Numbered from the stretch's first letter, positions 24,601-34,045 are shown. The stretch is 64,000 nt of DNA from Aldrovandia affinis (GCA_029706075.1 JAINUG010000005.1:5507001-5571000); one strand, 5' to 3'. Notes: generated from the letters alone by a model not told the origin. Numbers and translations: made by a program.

Positions 24601-26181
24601 TTAACACCTTCCCTAGCCAGAACCAGGCCCAGCTTGTGTCTTTAGTGCCACAACTCAACTCTACTGGGGCTCAACTGACCGCTCCGCCTGTAGGCCTGGG
24701 GGATTCACTGCCTGGCGCACAGCTGCAGCAGATGCTCTTGCAGCCATCAACAGCCAGTCAATCGTCGCAGCTGGGGCTGCCCATGCAGATTCAGCTGCAG
24801 ACTCAGCTGGCACAGTCCAGCAGACAACTGCAGCAGCAGCAGCAGCAACAGCAACAGATAGCAAGTGAGGAAGACCTTACCGTCATCAATATCAACAGCT
24901 CAGATGAAGAGGATGAAGAGGACGAAGAGATGGAGGATGAGGATGACCTCGGGGAGGAGGAGGAGGAGGAGGAGGAGGAAGAAGAGGAAGGATTAGAGGA
25001 TGAAGAAGAAGAGGAGGAGGGAAGTGATTTCCCAGAGGATGATGATTACTACGGTGAGGAAGAGTTTGAGGACTTTGAGGATGAGGAAGAGGGAATGATC
25101 GATGCAGAGGAAATGGAGGAGGAGGAGGCTGAAGGGCTGCCCCCATTAGAGGGTGAGAACCGAAGGGCGCTGCTGGGAAGACAGGAAGGAGAAGTGCTGA
25201 TGGGGTCAGCTAGTGAAAGGGGGTTGGGCATGTTCCGCATAGAGAGAGGGGGGGAGGGAGATGCAGAGGTAGAGGAAGGAAGCAGTGAGCTCGAAGGGGG
25301 CCACAGCATCTACAGGCAGCCCCTGGATCCAACGGAGGGGAATCGGGAATTGGGGCTAAAAGAGGAATCAGAGGGGGAGGTAGGGGTCGCAGAGGAGGGG
25401 AAGGACAAAAACGGAGAAGGAGAGCAAGAAGATGCAGCTGTTCAGGAAAGCCAGGGAGATCCCCAGCCCCAAGGACCTGTTGGAGAGGTCATGGAAAAAG
25501 CCAGTGAGCTTGAAAAGGAGGCAGGAGTTGAGCTGGGTGGACAAGAAGGTATCTCACCAGAGCCAGGACCCATACAGGAAGGGGAAGATGCTACTGCAGT
25601 TGAGACTGCACTCTCCCGCCAAGACGGTGATGTGGATTCATTACAGGGATTGAGGATTGCTGAGGAGAAGGGGGTGGAGCAGACATCAGAACAGCCCAGA
25701 CCTGTACAGCAAGAGAAACCCAAGCAGGAAGTGACCATCCCAGAGGGGGAAGTGAGGTCAGCTATGCCGGATGAAGAGGGCGGGGCCATTATAGAGAAAG
25801 AAGATGAGGAGGAAGAGGATGAAGAGGATCTCAGGGGGATGAAGAGAAAACGGGAAGAACATGAGGAAGAAGTGGCTGAGCAGAGCATTGAGAAGAAAAA
25901 GGTAAGTGCAATGTTGCTGGACTATGAAATGTCTGGGATAATCATGTAGCTGAATTGGATAATCATTTATTGCCTGTTTATGTCCTTAAATGTGGAATGG
26001 TTTTGGAATTATGCCTTGGTTTATGAATTCTTGTGTCTACAATTTGAAAATGAATGATTAAAATGTTGCTTTGACATTGTCTTGGTAGCTGGATGAGGAA
26101 GCTATGGCCTCCATGTTGGCTGACTTTGTGGACTGCCCACCCGATGAGGAGGACAACGCCCATTCCCCGACACACACTTAG
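9495..26181 (+). CDS. pelp1: PELP1 (proline-, glutamate- and leucine-rich protein 1)
   Basis: Seventeen coding exons: 9495-9635, 10139-10203, 10414-10519, 10720-10869, 15736-15807, 15910-15969, 16237-16393, 16587-16719, 17216-17303, 17447-17535, 17660-17773, 18024-18174, 19096-19258, 19490-19545, 19707-19931, 23949-25901 and 26089-26181. All junctions are GT-AG with consistent phase, giving about 1271 codons (human PELP1 is about 1130). In the family, PELP1 scaffolds the PELP1-TEX10-WDR18 (Rix1-like) complex with SENP3 and LAS1L in pre-60S ribosome maturation, and binds nuclear receptors. Visible marks are a helical RIX1/NUC202-type region through residue ~590; LxxLL motifs at 31-35, 119-123, 145-149, 230-234, 554-558 and 641-645; the SUMO-interacting motif DDSVVIVP near 741; polyQ and acidic tracts after ~885; a basic KRKR near 1224; and the conserved tail [13 protein letters not shown]. 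The start ATG is followed by an uninterrupted first exon; the amino end differs from mammals. No frame break was found. Confidence 0.95.
10139..10203 (+). CDS. pelp1: pelp1 coding exon 2
   Basis: It encodes the conserved stretch [15 protein letters not shown] (human PELP1 has a closely similar [14 protein letters not shown]). The donor is CAG|GTGAGT and the exon leaves two bases of a split Arg codon. Confidence 0.9.
10414..10519 (+). CDS. pelp1: pelp1 coding exon 3
   Basis: It encodes [10 protein letters not shown] and [17 protein letters not shown], hallmark PELP1 residues. The acceptor TGTAG|G completes the split Arg codon; the donor CAG|GTGAGT is phase 0. Confidence 0.95.
10720..10869 (+). 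CDS. pelp1: pelp1 coding exon 4 (codons 105-154)
   Basis: It carries two LxxLL motifs, LQDLL and LTSLL, in the amphipathic-helix region that in mammalian PELP1 contributes to nuclear-receptor binding. It is followed by the longest intron of the gene, about 4.9 kb. Confidence 0.95.
11411..12316 (-). mobile_element. Tc1-like element with long inverted ends in pelp1 intron 4
   Basis: The ends ATAAAATAAACTACATAAGT (about 11413) and, in reverse complement, the right edge near 12316 match for 60 bp and more. They share TATTTTATG, then CCAAAAAATTCAGAAAATT-like words, and weaker similarity continues to about 180 bp. The interior, read on the minus strand, has Tc1-type helix-turn-helix words (for example [19 protein letters not shown] in broken frames, near 11800-11860). 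The catalytic half is missing. Confidence 0.6.
12320..15735. other. pelp1: Remainder of pelp1 intron 4
   Basis: AT-rich intronic DNA. 12600-12660 is rich in GCTAGCTAGC, and the word GCTAACGTTAGC and variants recur at 12395 and 12790. A degenerate direct repeat of about 45 bp (AATGCCATCACGAATGTATG type) lies near 12540 and 12735. From 13100 to 15600 I recognise no gene or element. 15655-15722 is a TGTGTC/TGCGTC microsatellite just before exon 5. Confidence 0.5.
15655..15725. repeat. TGTGTCTGCGTC microsatellite
   Basis: Imperfect tandem 6-bp units ending eleven bases before the exon 5 acceptor. Its pyrimidine content could serve as part of the polypyrimidine tract. Confidence 0.7.
15736..15807 (+). 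CDS. pelp1: pelp1 coding exon 5 (24 codons)
   Basis: It encodes [19 protein letters not shown], nearly the same as the human GMKACMTYFPRACGSLK block. The acceptor TTACAG and the donor AGG|GTGAGT are both clean. Confidence 0.92.
15910..15969 (+). CDS. pelp1: pelp1 coding exon 6 (20 codons)
   Basis: It encodes [20 protein letters not shown], aligned by position to human GKLASFFLSRVDALSPQLQQ. It is separated from exon 5 by only 102 bp. Both ends are phase 0. Confidence 0.92.
16016..16115. repeat. Dispersed LINE/SINE-like 3' end
   Basis: AAAGTCCTTTATTGGCATTC followed by ATTGCCAAAGCATAGAC is a word pair that recurs at about 50108-50155 in the lipoxygenase gene (TCTTTATTAGCAT...ATTGCCAAAGCATTTTAG). 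It is typical of a common fish retroelement tail. Family not determined. Confidence 0.4.
16237..16393 (+). CDS. pelp1: pelp1 coding exon 7
   Basis: It begins [14 protein letters not shown] and contains [20 protein letters not shown], with LHCLL as an LxxLL motif. A glycine- and arginine-rich insert (RGGGGRR) is present that I do not recall from human PELP1. It leaves one base of a split Glu codon. Confidence 0.92.
16587..16719 (+). CDS. pelp1: pelp1 coding exon 8
   Basis: It encodes [20 protein letters not shown] and [13 protein letters not shown]. The acceptor is GCGGTAG, weaker than most in this gene. The exon leaves AG of a split Ser codon before GTAGTG. Confidence 0.88.
17216..17303 (+). 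CDS. pelp1: pelp1 coding exon 9
   Basis: It encodes [20 protein letters not shown] then ALAVSCKSI, matching human PVSVPVQEILDFICRTLSVSSKNI in position and pattern. Confidence 0.92.
17447..17535 (+). CDS. pelp1: pelp1 coding exon 10
   Basis: It encodes [20 protein letters not shown] followed by LSALIN, matching the human GDGPLRLLLLPSIHLEALDLLSALI block. Phase 2 donor AACAC|GTGAGT. Confidence 0.93.
17660..17773 (+). CDS. pelp1: pelp1 coding exon 11
   Basis: It encodes [20 protein letters not shown] and [17 protein letters not shown], aligned with the human CGSRLLRFGILIGRLLPQVLNSW and GQERPYS region. Confidence 0.9.
17780..17935. repeat. ACAC/ACATAC microsatellites in intron 11
   Basis: Two short simple repeats: ACACACACAC at 17781-17790 and repeated ACATAC units at about 17910-17932. 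Confidence 0.6.
18024..18174 (+). CDS. pelp1: pelp1 coding exon 12
   Basis: It encodes [20 protein letters not shown] and [15 protein letters not shown], closely matching human YAILELWVQVCGASAGMLQ and LTHLLSDISPPADALK. Confidence 0.95.
19096..19258 (+). CDS. pelp1: pelp1 coding exon 13
   Basis: It begins [20 protein letters not shown] and ends [16 protein letters not shown], the latter matching human GDSNANSDVCAAALRG. It contains the basic stretch PRRAKG. The donor leaves one base of a split Ala codon. Confidence 0.93.
19490..19545 (+). CDS. pelp1: pelp1 coding exon 14
   Basis: A 56-nt exon encoding [18 protein letters not shown], matching human LSRTILMCGPLIKEETHR. It is followed at once by a TG microsatellite in the intron. 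Confidence 0.93.
19555..19606. repeat. TG microsatellite in pelp1 intron 14
   Basis: Interrupted TG runs start ten bases after the exon 14 donor. Such tracts close to donors can be length-polymorphic. Confidence 0.7.
19707..19931 (+). CDS. pelp1: pelp1 coding exon 15 (75 codons)
   Basis: It encodes [40 protein letters not shown] and [20 protein letters not shown]. The human counterparts (RLHDLVLPL, RRELYCLLLALLLAPSPR, PPPLACALQAFSLGQ) align throughout. LYRLL is an LxxLL motif. Confidence 0.95.
20362..21704. mobile_element. Possible PIF/Harbinger-like non-autonomous DNA element in intron 15
   Basis: The left edge TACCCCTTTCACGCCGAAGC and the right edge (reverse complement TTACCCCTTTCAAACACAAA) share an 11-bp inverted end, and both ends carry GGTCTGAATGGGTCAA and several CCCAGGT words. 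An extra internal TGAAAAGGGTA occurs near 20512. The pattern resembles the CCCTTTCACACC ends of fish Harbinger-type elements. No transposase was recognised. Confidence 0.45.
21705..23948. other. pelp1: Remainder of pelp1 intron 15
   Basis: AT-rich DNA with no recognised gene. Contains a SINE-type tail at 23064-23115, and GAATACGTAGGACACATGG near 23463, a word that recurs in the pelp1 3' flank near 26246 (AAATACGTAGGACACATGGCCATCTGGCTCA), so a short segment is shared between the intron and the 3' region. Confidence 0.45.
23064..23115 (+). repeat. Teleost SINE/LINE 3' tail
   Basis: AAGTCGCTCTGGATAAGAGC followed by GCCTGCTAAATGCTTAAAATG and a TGTAAAA run. The CGCTCT/AGAGCG words form a small hairpin. 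The same tail occurs at about 40612 and, diverged, at 62797. No tRNA-like head is evident here. Confidence 0.7.
23949..25901 (+). CDS. pelp1: pelp1 coding exon 16 (651 codons, low-complexity C-terminal half)
   Basis: One 1953-nt exon carries half the protein. In order: [15 protein letters not shown] (the human SSFCSEALVTCAAL block); a Pro/Leu/Ser-rich linker; [20 protein letters not shown] followed by the SUMO-interacting motif VVIVP near 24399; a Gln-rich stretch with nine consecutive Gln near 24829; [19 protein letters not shown]; a long Asp/Glu tract to about 25130; a Glu/Gly-rich repeat-poor region; and [14 protein letters not shown] at the end. The donor AAG|GTAAGT is strong; reading through it reaches a stop after 15 codons. 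Confidence 0.95.
26089..26181 (+). CDS. pelp1: pelp1 coding exon 17 (terminal)
   Basis: It encodes [20 protein letters not shown] ending in HSPTHT and TAG. Human PELP1 ends TAAMLADFIDCPPDDEKPPP, so this is the authentic terminus. Confidence 0.96.
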   Translation: MDEEAMASMLADFVDCPPDEEDNAHSPTHT

Positions 26182-26473
26182 GCTGGGCAGAGCTTTACCG
26201 GGCTGGACCAGATTTGACTGTCTCATTGCTAACTGTTAATCACAAAATACGTAGGACACATGGCCATCTGGCTCAATTCCTTTTCATCAAATCCTTTGAT
26301 TTGATTTTAGAGTTTTATGAAGGGTTTGGACAATGGACACTGCAGCTCGCCAGTAATAGGGTTACAGCACACTGTGTCCCCTGTAATTGGACTGAACTTG
26401 ATGGCTGTGTAAAACCTGTGTGGGAGTGGGAGATGTTACTTTGGACTGTATGCACTTTCCACCCGGTTAATCA

Positions 26474-26479
26474 ATTAAA
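26474..26479 (+). terminator. pelp1: Candidate pelp1 polyadenylation signal ATTAAA
   Basis: ATTAAA lies about 290 bp after the stop codon, followed 20 bp later by a T-rich run near 26500-26518, the usual pairing of hexamer and downstream U-rich element. It is the first good hexamer in this 3' flank. Confidence 0.5.
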
Positions 26480-26639
26480 ATCAAATTAAGATCAGTTAGT
26501 TTTTTTTTTTTTTTTTTTAAACCTCTCCAAACATTTAATGTGTGAAAGTAACACTTCTGTGCAGACATAACTGTAATCTGGCCAATACTTTAACTATCAA
26601 GTTATTTTAGTAGGGCAATATTACCTCATCGCCACTCAC

Positions 26640-27049
26640 ATTAATGCATTGACAGAATCTTTACAATTTTTATTTTTCAAAATTTTGTTTCTGATTTTAT
26701 CCCATTTTCTCACAATTTAGTAGCCAATTACACCCTCTATTTTTCATCTCAATCCCCCGTTCGTAATGTGAGTTTGCTGCCGTAGCCCTGTGACCGGTAG
26801 TGACAAAGGCGAAGTATAGTCTCCTCCGAGACGGCACTTACCAGTCTGTTGACCGAATTCCGGTACTACAGAACCACTCCTGTGCGCAGCGAACTTCCTG
26901 TCAGCTTCCCTCCCCCCTCCCTGGGGTGGACAGCCAATTGCCGCCCCCGGTGGCACTCCCGGCCCTGGCGCAGCCGGTGGAATCGAGTCCCGGTTGCAGT
27001 GGCCAGCGGCGAACATTGTAACCACTAGACCACCCGAGAGGCCCGACAT
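26640..27049 (-). repeat. tRNA-derived SINE (minus strand)
   Basis: On the minus strand, beginning near 27045, an A-box-like GGTGGTCTAGTGGTTA and a B-box-like GGGACTCGATTCC are spaced as in a tRNA promoter. The body includes GGGGGCGGCAATTGGCTGTC, and the tail GTAATTGGCTACTAAATTG runs into AT-rich sequence near 26720. The tail is shared with the SINEs in the intergenic region and in the lipoxygenase gene. Confidence 0.7.
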
Positions 27050-30000
27050 AATCTCTTTTTAAGAAGGTACAGCTGTACTTCATATGGCTCTCGGATATTA
27101 CTAGGGTGGAACAGGTCTGTGGCTACTCACATCACACTTAAGTCACATTACTTTCTCTGACAATTAGTGTTAGGACTAAAATATCTATATTGGCATTTTT
27201 TGGCCCTTATAAGCTTATTCACAGTCTGCCTGGTAATGATTAAGGTCTTACTGAACTACGCTTAGCTCAAGTATGTTAGATCAAACGAAGGACTGTTTAA
27301 GGCCATCTTTATTCACACAGTGGGTTGCTATGGTCAGTGTATGTTTTTTGCTACTATCATGTTTATTGTTTGTGCATTGTCTCCTTTTTAGTTTTGTTTG
27401 TTCCATTTAAGTTTTTTGTTCATCCTTTGATTAAAAAAAAAAAAAAAACTGAAATTTGTATGTGTTCGGCTGTACAGTTTTGTCAATTGATACGTTGTTT
27501 GACTTGCCAAAATGAATTAAGTGATTAAATAAATCAAATAAATCTGTAGCCTCAAGCACTACACTTTTCCCACCAGCGGTGCAAAATCACCAATCAGTGG
27601 CAATCAGTTTCACCAAAACAGTGATAGATGGTACCCACGACAGTTTGGTTTTACCACTACACCAACCTTCAGATCAAAACAATGCGATTCTGTGCAAGCT
27701 AGGCAAGTCAGTAATTGTACTCATTACCCTGAAGTAATTCAAAGTTTTATGAAGTTCAAATGCTCTGTTGTTAACCTTCCTGTCAGATAATAGTCAGTTC
27801 ACAACCTTATGCTTAGCAAATAAAGGTCAGGTTTCCTACCTTTAAATTGAGTCCAAACTTTGGAAAATCCACCCCTGATTCCAAAAGATAATTTTACCTA
27901 CCTTAATTTTAAATGGAATTGAGTCCAAACTTTGTATGATAAAAGCTTTTCTTCATGTTCATGGCAATTGGGAAAAGACAGCCTGATTCCAAGAAAAAAG
28001 ATAATTGAAAAAACATTACTCAGTCTAATCACCTTGTATTTTCCCTGGTAAGTTATTATTTATACTTAACATGAAAAGTGTTTTTTAATAAAATACAGGT
28101 ATTCACAACTGGTTCTTTACAAACATACTCCCCTTTACTCTAAGTAAATGACTTAGTTATGAAGGACAAAATGAAAAAAAGCAAAAATCAATACTTCATT
28201 TATGGTCTCAGTTATAGTTGAAAGGCAATGGATCAGATGTTCTTATAACATTTTTGTTTGTTTGTTTAGACTAAGAAAAACTGCACTGGCCCGACAATAC
28301 ACTGGCCCTCCAGTTGGGCACCCCTGGTATATAGCATCTCTCAGGGAGATAGGGTTTCAGTCAGCAGTTTTTGCCACACCTTCCTGCAAGAGTAATGGAC
28401 AGCAGACTGGAAAGAAGTATCAGTTGAAATGTGGGTCGTGGCAACTTTGAATGGGTTGCGAGCCAGACTTTAATATTTACATTTTAAACCAGCCAGACAG
28501 CACTTTGATTAATGTATGTTGGTTATGGGACATGCTTCACTGTGCAATTGAAAACAACTGCAGATCTAGGACCAGATTAAACCCCTCATTCCCTAACAGT
28601 AACCCCTTCAGGAAAACTAATCTTGGACCTGCGATTGGGGGCAACTACACATGGGGCAATCACAACTTGAGGTTTCTCTTTTAACACAACATGAAATGTG
28701 AGTAGGCTGTATTTTTAAAAGATTCCAGTGTTTATTAGTTATGAAAGTGCTAGCTGGTTTTTGTGTTTTTTTAAAGCATCACTAATGTATATTGGGTCTC
28801 CACTGAGATGGTATCGGTAAAAATGGGTCCCGAGGCCAAAAAGGTTGAGAACCACTGCTTTAGTGGACACGCATGCTATTCTGCACTCTCCAACTCTCCA
28901 ATCCTATACTGTACTAGGATTTCACAGTAAAGGGGTAAACTATTCAGATGTGTTTCATGATTTGTCACTATTAATTTAATTTCATTGTGAGAGGTGACTA
29001 CAATCATGACAAAGGGATTTATGAAATGAAGCGCACGGTTGTGAAAGTGAAACAAAACACTGCAAACTAAACTAAACGAAAAGCATTCATTCAAGAAAGC
29101 CACTAAATATTTTACGATAATTAGGTACTTTTAATACAAAGATTTTAGCCTTTTTTCATGATTTATACATTTATAAAGGGGGGACTTTTCAGTTGTTGAC
29201 ATGCAGATGATGGACAACAAGTTGCAGCTTAACAATTGTATTTAAAGGTGCTTTGGAGGCACAGTCACACAAATCAAATCAAAGTTTTCAATGGATATTG
29301 TACCAACATGTCTTACCTAACGGGCATGGCCATCATTTTTTTGTCTACTTGAGGTGAACTTGTATAATGTTGCAGTTTTTGGTTGTGACATGACATATAC
29401 TGAAATAGCATGATGTCGCAGTTTTAACCTATCTTTCCAGCTATGTTGGGCCTAAAGTGCTGAATGGCTTTGTTTTATGCCGACGAAGGCTGTATTGACA
29501 ATTGGGTCCATTGGTTATGCAAAGTCACACGTTTGATTAGTGATTTAAAAAATCATATAGACGACATGCTATCTCATACTAGAAACAATTGGAACTGCCT
29601 CACTGATAGTGTTGCACAGACTACATCCTGTGTGTGAATGAGTCATGGGGCTCTAGTTTTGTTGTTAGAGCACAATGTGCAGAAAGTAGCACTAATCCAG
29701 GACTGAGGCAAATTAAAGCCTGTCCTTGTCCATTCCAGTAGTTTCATGACGAGACAATTGGGCACCTGTGGCGCAGTTGTAAAAGAGGTTTGTTTAAGAA
29801 GAGTACATTTACCTGTGGGGTGGTGTGGGGTTTGGTTCATTATAGCCAATCAGATCATCTTTTTTCTCCTTTAATACCTTTGCCATAGCAAACTGGCAAC
29901 TTTTTCATGTCTGATGAAGAGCTAGCGCCATGGCTTGCAAAGAGCAAGTTCTGAGACTTTCTTTCACTACAATCAAATTGAGTGCATAATTGGATGCCGT

Positions 30001-30150
30001 ATCATGCGGTAATACTAAACTAAACAAATCTAATGTGCATGTGTAGACTTTTCTTTTAAATAACTTTTCTCAGTAGGAAACATAGTTACCTGGGAGGAGG
30101 AAGAGGAAACAACATGTGGCACACGTTAGTTTTGTTTTGTTTGTGTAAAC
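27050..30150. other. Intergenic DNA downstream of pelp1
   Basis: No host gene seen. There is a degenerate direct repeat at 27845-27920 (AATTGAGTCCAAACTTTG twice, about 75 bp apart), a hAT-like end near 28857, and a tRNA-like word CTGTGGCGCAGTTGTAA near 29765 without a convincing B box. The rest is AT-rich and featureless to me. Confidence 0.4.
28270..28857. mobile_element. Probable hAT-like non-autonomous element (right end clear)
   Basis: The right edge AAAAAGGTTGAGAACCACTG is the reverse complement of the common hAT/Charlie end CAGTGGTTCTCAACC. Upstream, GTGGGTCGTGGCAACTTTGA and GGGTTGCGAGCCAGAC are words usual inside such elements. The left edge and target duplication were not found, so the start is approximate. 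Confidence 0.45.
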
Positions 30151-30158
30151 GCCACATA

Positions 30159-30290
30159 CAGTGGGGTCCAAAGATCCATTTATTTTCATCGTTCATCAAA
30201 AAACACAATTTTTACTCGTATGTTATTCAGAATGTCATAAAACACTGATACAAATAAAAAAATGTTTGTTTGAGAAAGGGTTGTATGAAA
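30159..30290. mobile_element. Solitary Tc1-like end
   Basis: After a TA dinucleotide, CAGTGGGGTCCAAAGATCC matches the CAGTGGGGTCCAAAAGTC ends of fish Tc1-like transposons. No partner end was found downstream. Confidence 0.4.
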
Positions 30291-30464
30291 TTGAAATATC
30301 TATAATCTATAATATCTTTGTTTGCACACCATTGCCTTTCATTTCCTCAAAATGTTGTGATTTAAGTTTTAATACATGGACACTCTTAATACACAGTGAG
30401 TTGTTTTGGTCTTGTAGCAATTAATACCAGATATTGATGTAATTAATATGGTCCTCTGTGTTCT

Positions 30465-31848
30465 TGTTGCTACTGCACTAATTCAAGGTTTACTGCTTTG
30501 AATAAGAGAGTGAAAGAAATGCTCATTGTAAGATTGAGCAATTTTCACATTGACTGTGTGTGATGTCAACCTTAGCAAGACCTTTTATCTGAACATTAAC
30601 AGGAAACCCAACATAAATAATTTGCTTGTGGGCATGCACTGAAGTTGTGGGCAGTCTGACTTCAGTTAGACCATTATAAAATGCAAAACAACTCAGCCAT
30701 GGAACACAATGTGTGTTGTAATAATTGACTTGTATATATTTATAATACACCCCAGTCAATGTTTGCACAGTAATTCTGGCTGTGGATGTGAATGCACTGC
30801 CACCCCTGGAATTATTTATGATTTGCTGCGCCAAGCTGTCATTGAGTATACATTTATGTGCGTTCTTCCATCTGCCTTTTCAAGCCATTTTTGTGATCTT
30901 TGTGGAGTTATTGTGCTGAAGTGTCTGCTTGCGTGTGTTTATGTGTGTGTATGTTCGTTCCTAGTATGGTCCTTTGTGTTGTTTGATTGATCTCAGCTGG
31001 TGCAAAGAGGAGTGGTCTGTTTGTTTCCAGAGCATGAATGTGTCACCAAACTTTGTTTGCTTTTAGAAACACAAAACTGAGATATCTATGCCAGACTAGT
31101 TTTAAATGGTATCCAAAAAACTAGTTTGTAATGTAGCTGTTGCCATTCAATATTCTCTAATTTTGTAGGCGCCTCAGATAGCGTAGCAGTTTAACGCACT
31201 CGCATTGACTGGTGCTTTGCAAGTGTGAGCTGCTTATTGCTGTCGCGATTCGAAACCTGACTGCCAGACCGGCATTTTGCTGTCTGCCCCGGGGGGAGGG
31301 TGAGCCTGAGCCTGCACAAACTCGCCAAGAAGAGCGAAGGGTGTCTCCAGAAGTAGGAGGGCGATTTCCATCTCGGAGGAGGCGGATCATCACTAGCCTC
31401 GGGATTGATTTGAGGACGGGTGAGTTCTTGGGGGAGGGCAAATTTAAATAAATAGACTGTATAATTGTCTACTAAATTGGGAGGAAAAACAGGGGGAAAA
31501 ATCTTCAACAAATAATATAATTAAACAAATAATATATATATAGAATATATATTTTTAAAATTGTAATATTCTCTCATTTTGCTTTGACTTTGACTATAGA
31601 ACAAAACTACTGAAGTTCATTTCTGTTCAAAGATTCTCCTCCTACAAATATATCCATAACTCATTCTGTGTTTTTCTATTTCAAGTAAGGAAATGCAAGT
31701 GTGCAGATAAGCATGTGTATATGTGTATATTGTTGTGTGCATGCTGTTGCTAAGAATCTCTTCAGTCCTTATTCAGTTACATGGGTGTTCTTGTGCAAGG
31801 TTTACTTCCTTGAATAAGAGTGAAAGAAATGCTCATTGTAAGATTGAG
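30465..31848. repeat. Direct repeat pair of ~50-75 bp
   Basis: AAGAGAGTGAAAGAAATGCT with CATTGTAAGATTGAG at 30504-30538 recurs at 31813-31848 after the common lead GGTTTACT-C-TTGAATAAG. The copies are about 1.31 kb apart and enclose a tRNA-SINE. Similarity fades upstream of the shared CAAGGTTTAC. Confidence 0.65.
31165..31505 (+). repeat. tRNA-derived SINE (plus strand)
   Basis: A degenerate tRNA-like head (GGCGCCTCAGATAGCGTAGC, with B-box-like GCGATTCGAAACC at about 31244) is followed by a GC-rich body (CCCCGGGGGGAGGGTG, CTCGGAGGAGGCGGATCATC). It ends in ATAATTGTCTACTAAATTGG and GAGGAAAAA, the same tail as the other SINEs here. Confidence 0.65.
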
Positions 31849-34040
31849 AACGGCTGAAATAGAAGGCTTTGGGAATCAAGAAAGGCACACAAGGGATAGG
31901 TAATAAGAGAAGAAGGCGGAGGGAGGGAGAGGTCGAGTGAACTGGCACCAGCTCAGAGGAAGGACATTTGGCAAGAAAATATTTAAACAGCAGTGCAAAG
32001 CGAGAACGTTGAAGGACTGAATGTTTTGAGAGCAAGGAGGAAGGAAATTGAGAGGTTACTCAAAACCAAACAAAATCTTGCAGAATAGACAAAACGAGAA
32101 GTTGATTGCAATAAGCTACTGGCACGTCTGCTTCAGAGATGTAAAGAAAATAGCAGGGCTGAAGAAAAGTTTGAAAGAAGATAACTACACTTCTGGAGTG
32201 GGACATTTTCTCAAGTGAGTGTTCCTTTGAAGCTGCAAGGTAAAAAAAAAAAAAAGTATCCACCCGTGCATATGTACTTAGGTAACAAACCAAAAGTCTT
32301 TCCCGACTGAATTTTGATCATGATAGCAGGAGGTAAAGATAAAGTAAAGATGTATTTCCTGATTGCAAAAAGGTTCACACAGTTCATATATAAATATTAT
32401 TTATTGCAGATAATATATTGTTAAATTATGATAATATGACTATATATTTGCATTAATCATTAAGTTGCCAGGTATTCATTTGCCAAATCTGTCATACAGA
32501 AGTCCAAAATCCATTAGCTTTGAAGCGGCTTTGTCTTTTTGTACATCTGATTGTTGACAAATGGATTGCTGTTAATGTAAAGTCACAGAAGTTCTTTATC
32601 AGATTACAGAATACCACATTAAATCACTGTACTTATGTGTACTGAGGACAGTGAAGGTAGAGGAGGAGAGGCATGTGTGATTGTGTATGTTACAGCATCA
32701 TGCGCACTTCGCTTTACACACTTTAAATAGGACCCATTCAAATCAGAAAGATATTGCAGTGGGCTTTGACCAAAATGAATGTAAAAAAGAACATCTATTT
32801 AATGTAAGAGCATAATTTTCTTATCTATTGAGCTTGCCATTTGCCTATAATCTGTTTGAATGACGTCAAATTTCTAGACCACATTAAAATTCTTCGATAC
32901 ATTAGAATACTTTTATACTATGAATATACAAAATTTTAGCCTGCTTTTAGTACTGAAACAGGAAAACAATTGTCACCAAATTAAGAAAATGTCCTTGGCT
33001 AAGCTGAAATGTATTAAACCATTAATAACTAAGTGTAAGTGCAGTTGTAAGGTGAAGGTTGGCATTGATCCAAATCCAGTATTGTACTCTTTGATAATGA
33101 ATGAGCTAATGAAGTGGCAATTTTCTTATCTGAGCTGAGAACTGTACTGCAAACTAAAACCTTAAAATAGCATTTCACTTGTCACATCTTGGGGGGGGGA
33201 TGTATAAAAGCATTTCATGCATCTTGGAAGGTGTCAAGCTTTCCCTTGATAACAAAAGTGAGTTTCCCTAAAACTATACAGTGTGAGAAAGTTATTTCAG
33301 CTATTGTCTGACTTTTTCCAGCATTGCTATTGTGTGCTTGGCCTGCAGTAGGAAACAATTAACCATTTTCTTTTCGGTACCACCAAAGCTTTATGATGGC
33401 CCACTCAGGCCATTGCATTTAAAACATTTTGAAAACTGAAAAATGTGTTTTACATACTCTAGTCTTCCCAAATGGTGTTTTGAGAAATTCTCTCAACTGC
33501 GAATTTGAAAAATAGGCTACTACTGCTTCTGAGCATCAGGGGCGCTAGCCTCATATGTTTCAGACAGAGCACAAAGGTAGCCACTAGCAACTGTCAGTCT
33601 ACTGAGTAGCCTGCTAGTGTAGCTCCGTACCTGACAACACTAGTCCCCTCTATTTGCTTGGGGTGATTTTGCCACATTCCTGGCAATTAAAACTGCCTTT
33701 AAGTTAACAAGAATTCTGTTTGATGGCTCTGCATTGTTCGTCAGTCTTAAGAATGTTGATACACATTTATTTTGCCATTTTATTTTGGTCAAAATAGGCA
33801 GGCACCTTTAATTAATTCCTGCATATAACTAATCTTGCTCCATTGTGTATGTATGTACAGAGGGTAGACAAAATAATGGAAACACCAAAAATATGAATAT
33901 TTATGAACTAATAAGGAATTAGGTTTAATTAGGGAGCAGCTGAAAAGAGATATAAATTCAAGGGCTTCAGAATAGTTGCAGTGCGCTCAATTTCTATCCA
34001 AGGTATTTGTGTTACATCCGAAAACCAGGACATTATAGCT
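31510..34040. other. Intergenic DNA
   Basis: AT-rich, with no coding or repeat structure I can support until 33858, where CAGAGGGTAGACAAAATAATGG follows a TA dinucleotide and looks like a degenerate Tc1-like left end without a visible partner. Confidence 0.4.
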
Positions 34041-34045
34041 CTTAA

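Noticed and set aside
24661..25888. Long minus-strand open stretches opposite pelp1 exon 16
   Set aside because: They mirror the GA-rich acidic tract of PELP1 and give Ser/Pro-rich peptides; the plus strand has clear homology.
25902..25949. Extension of PELP1 through exon 16 to a stop
   Set aside because: The strong GTAAGT donor and the conserved [13 protein letters not shown] terminal exon show that the intron is normally removed.
29760..29830. tRNA gene candidate (CTGTGGCGCAGTTGTAA)
   Set aside because: Only an A-box-like word is present; no B box, acceptor stem pairing or anticodon arm was found.
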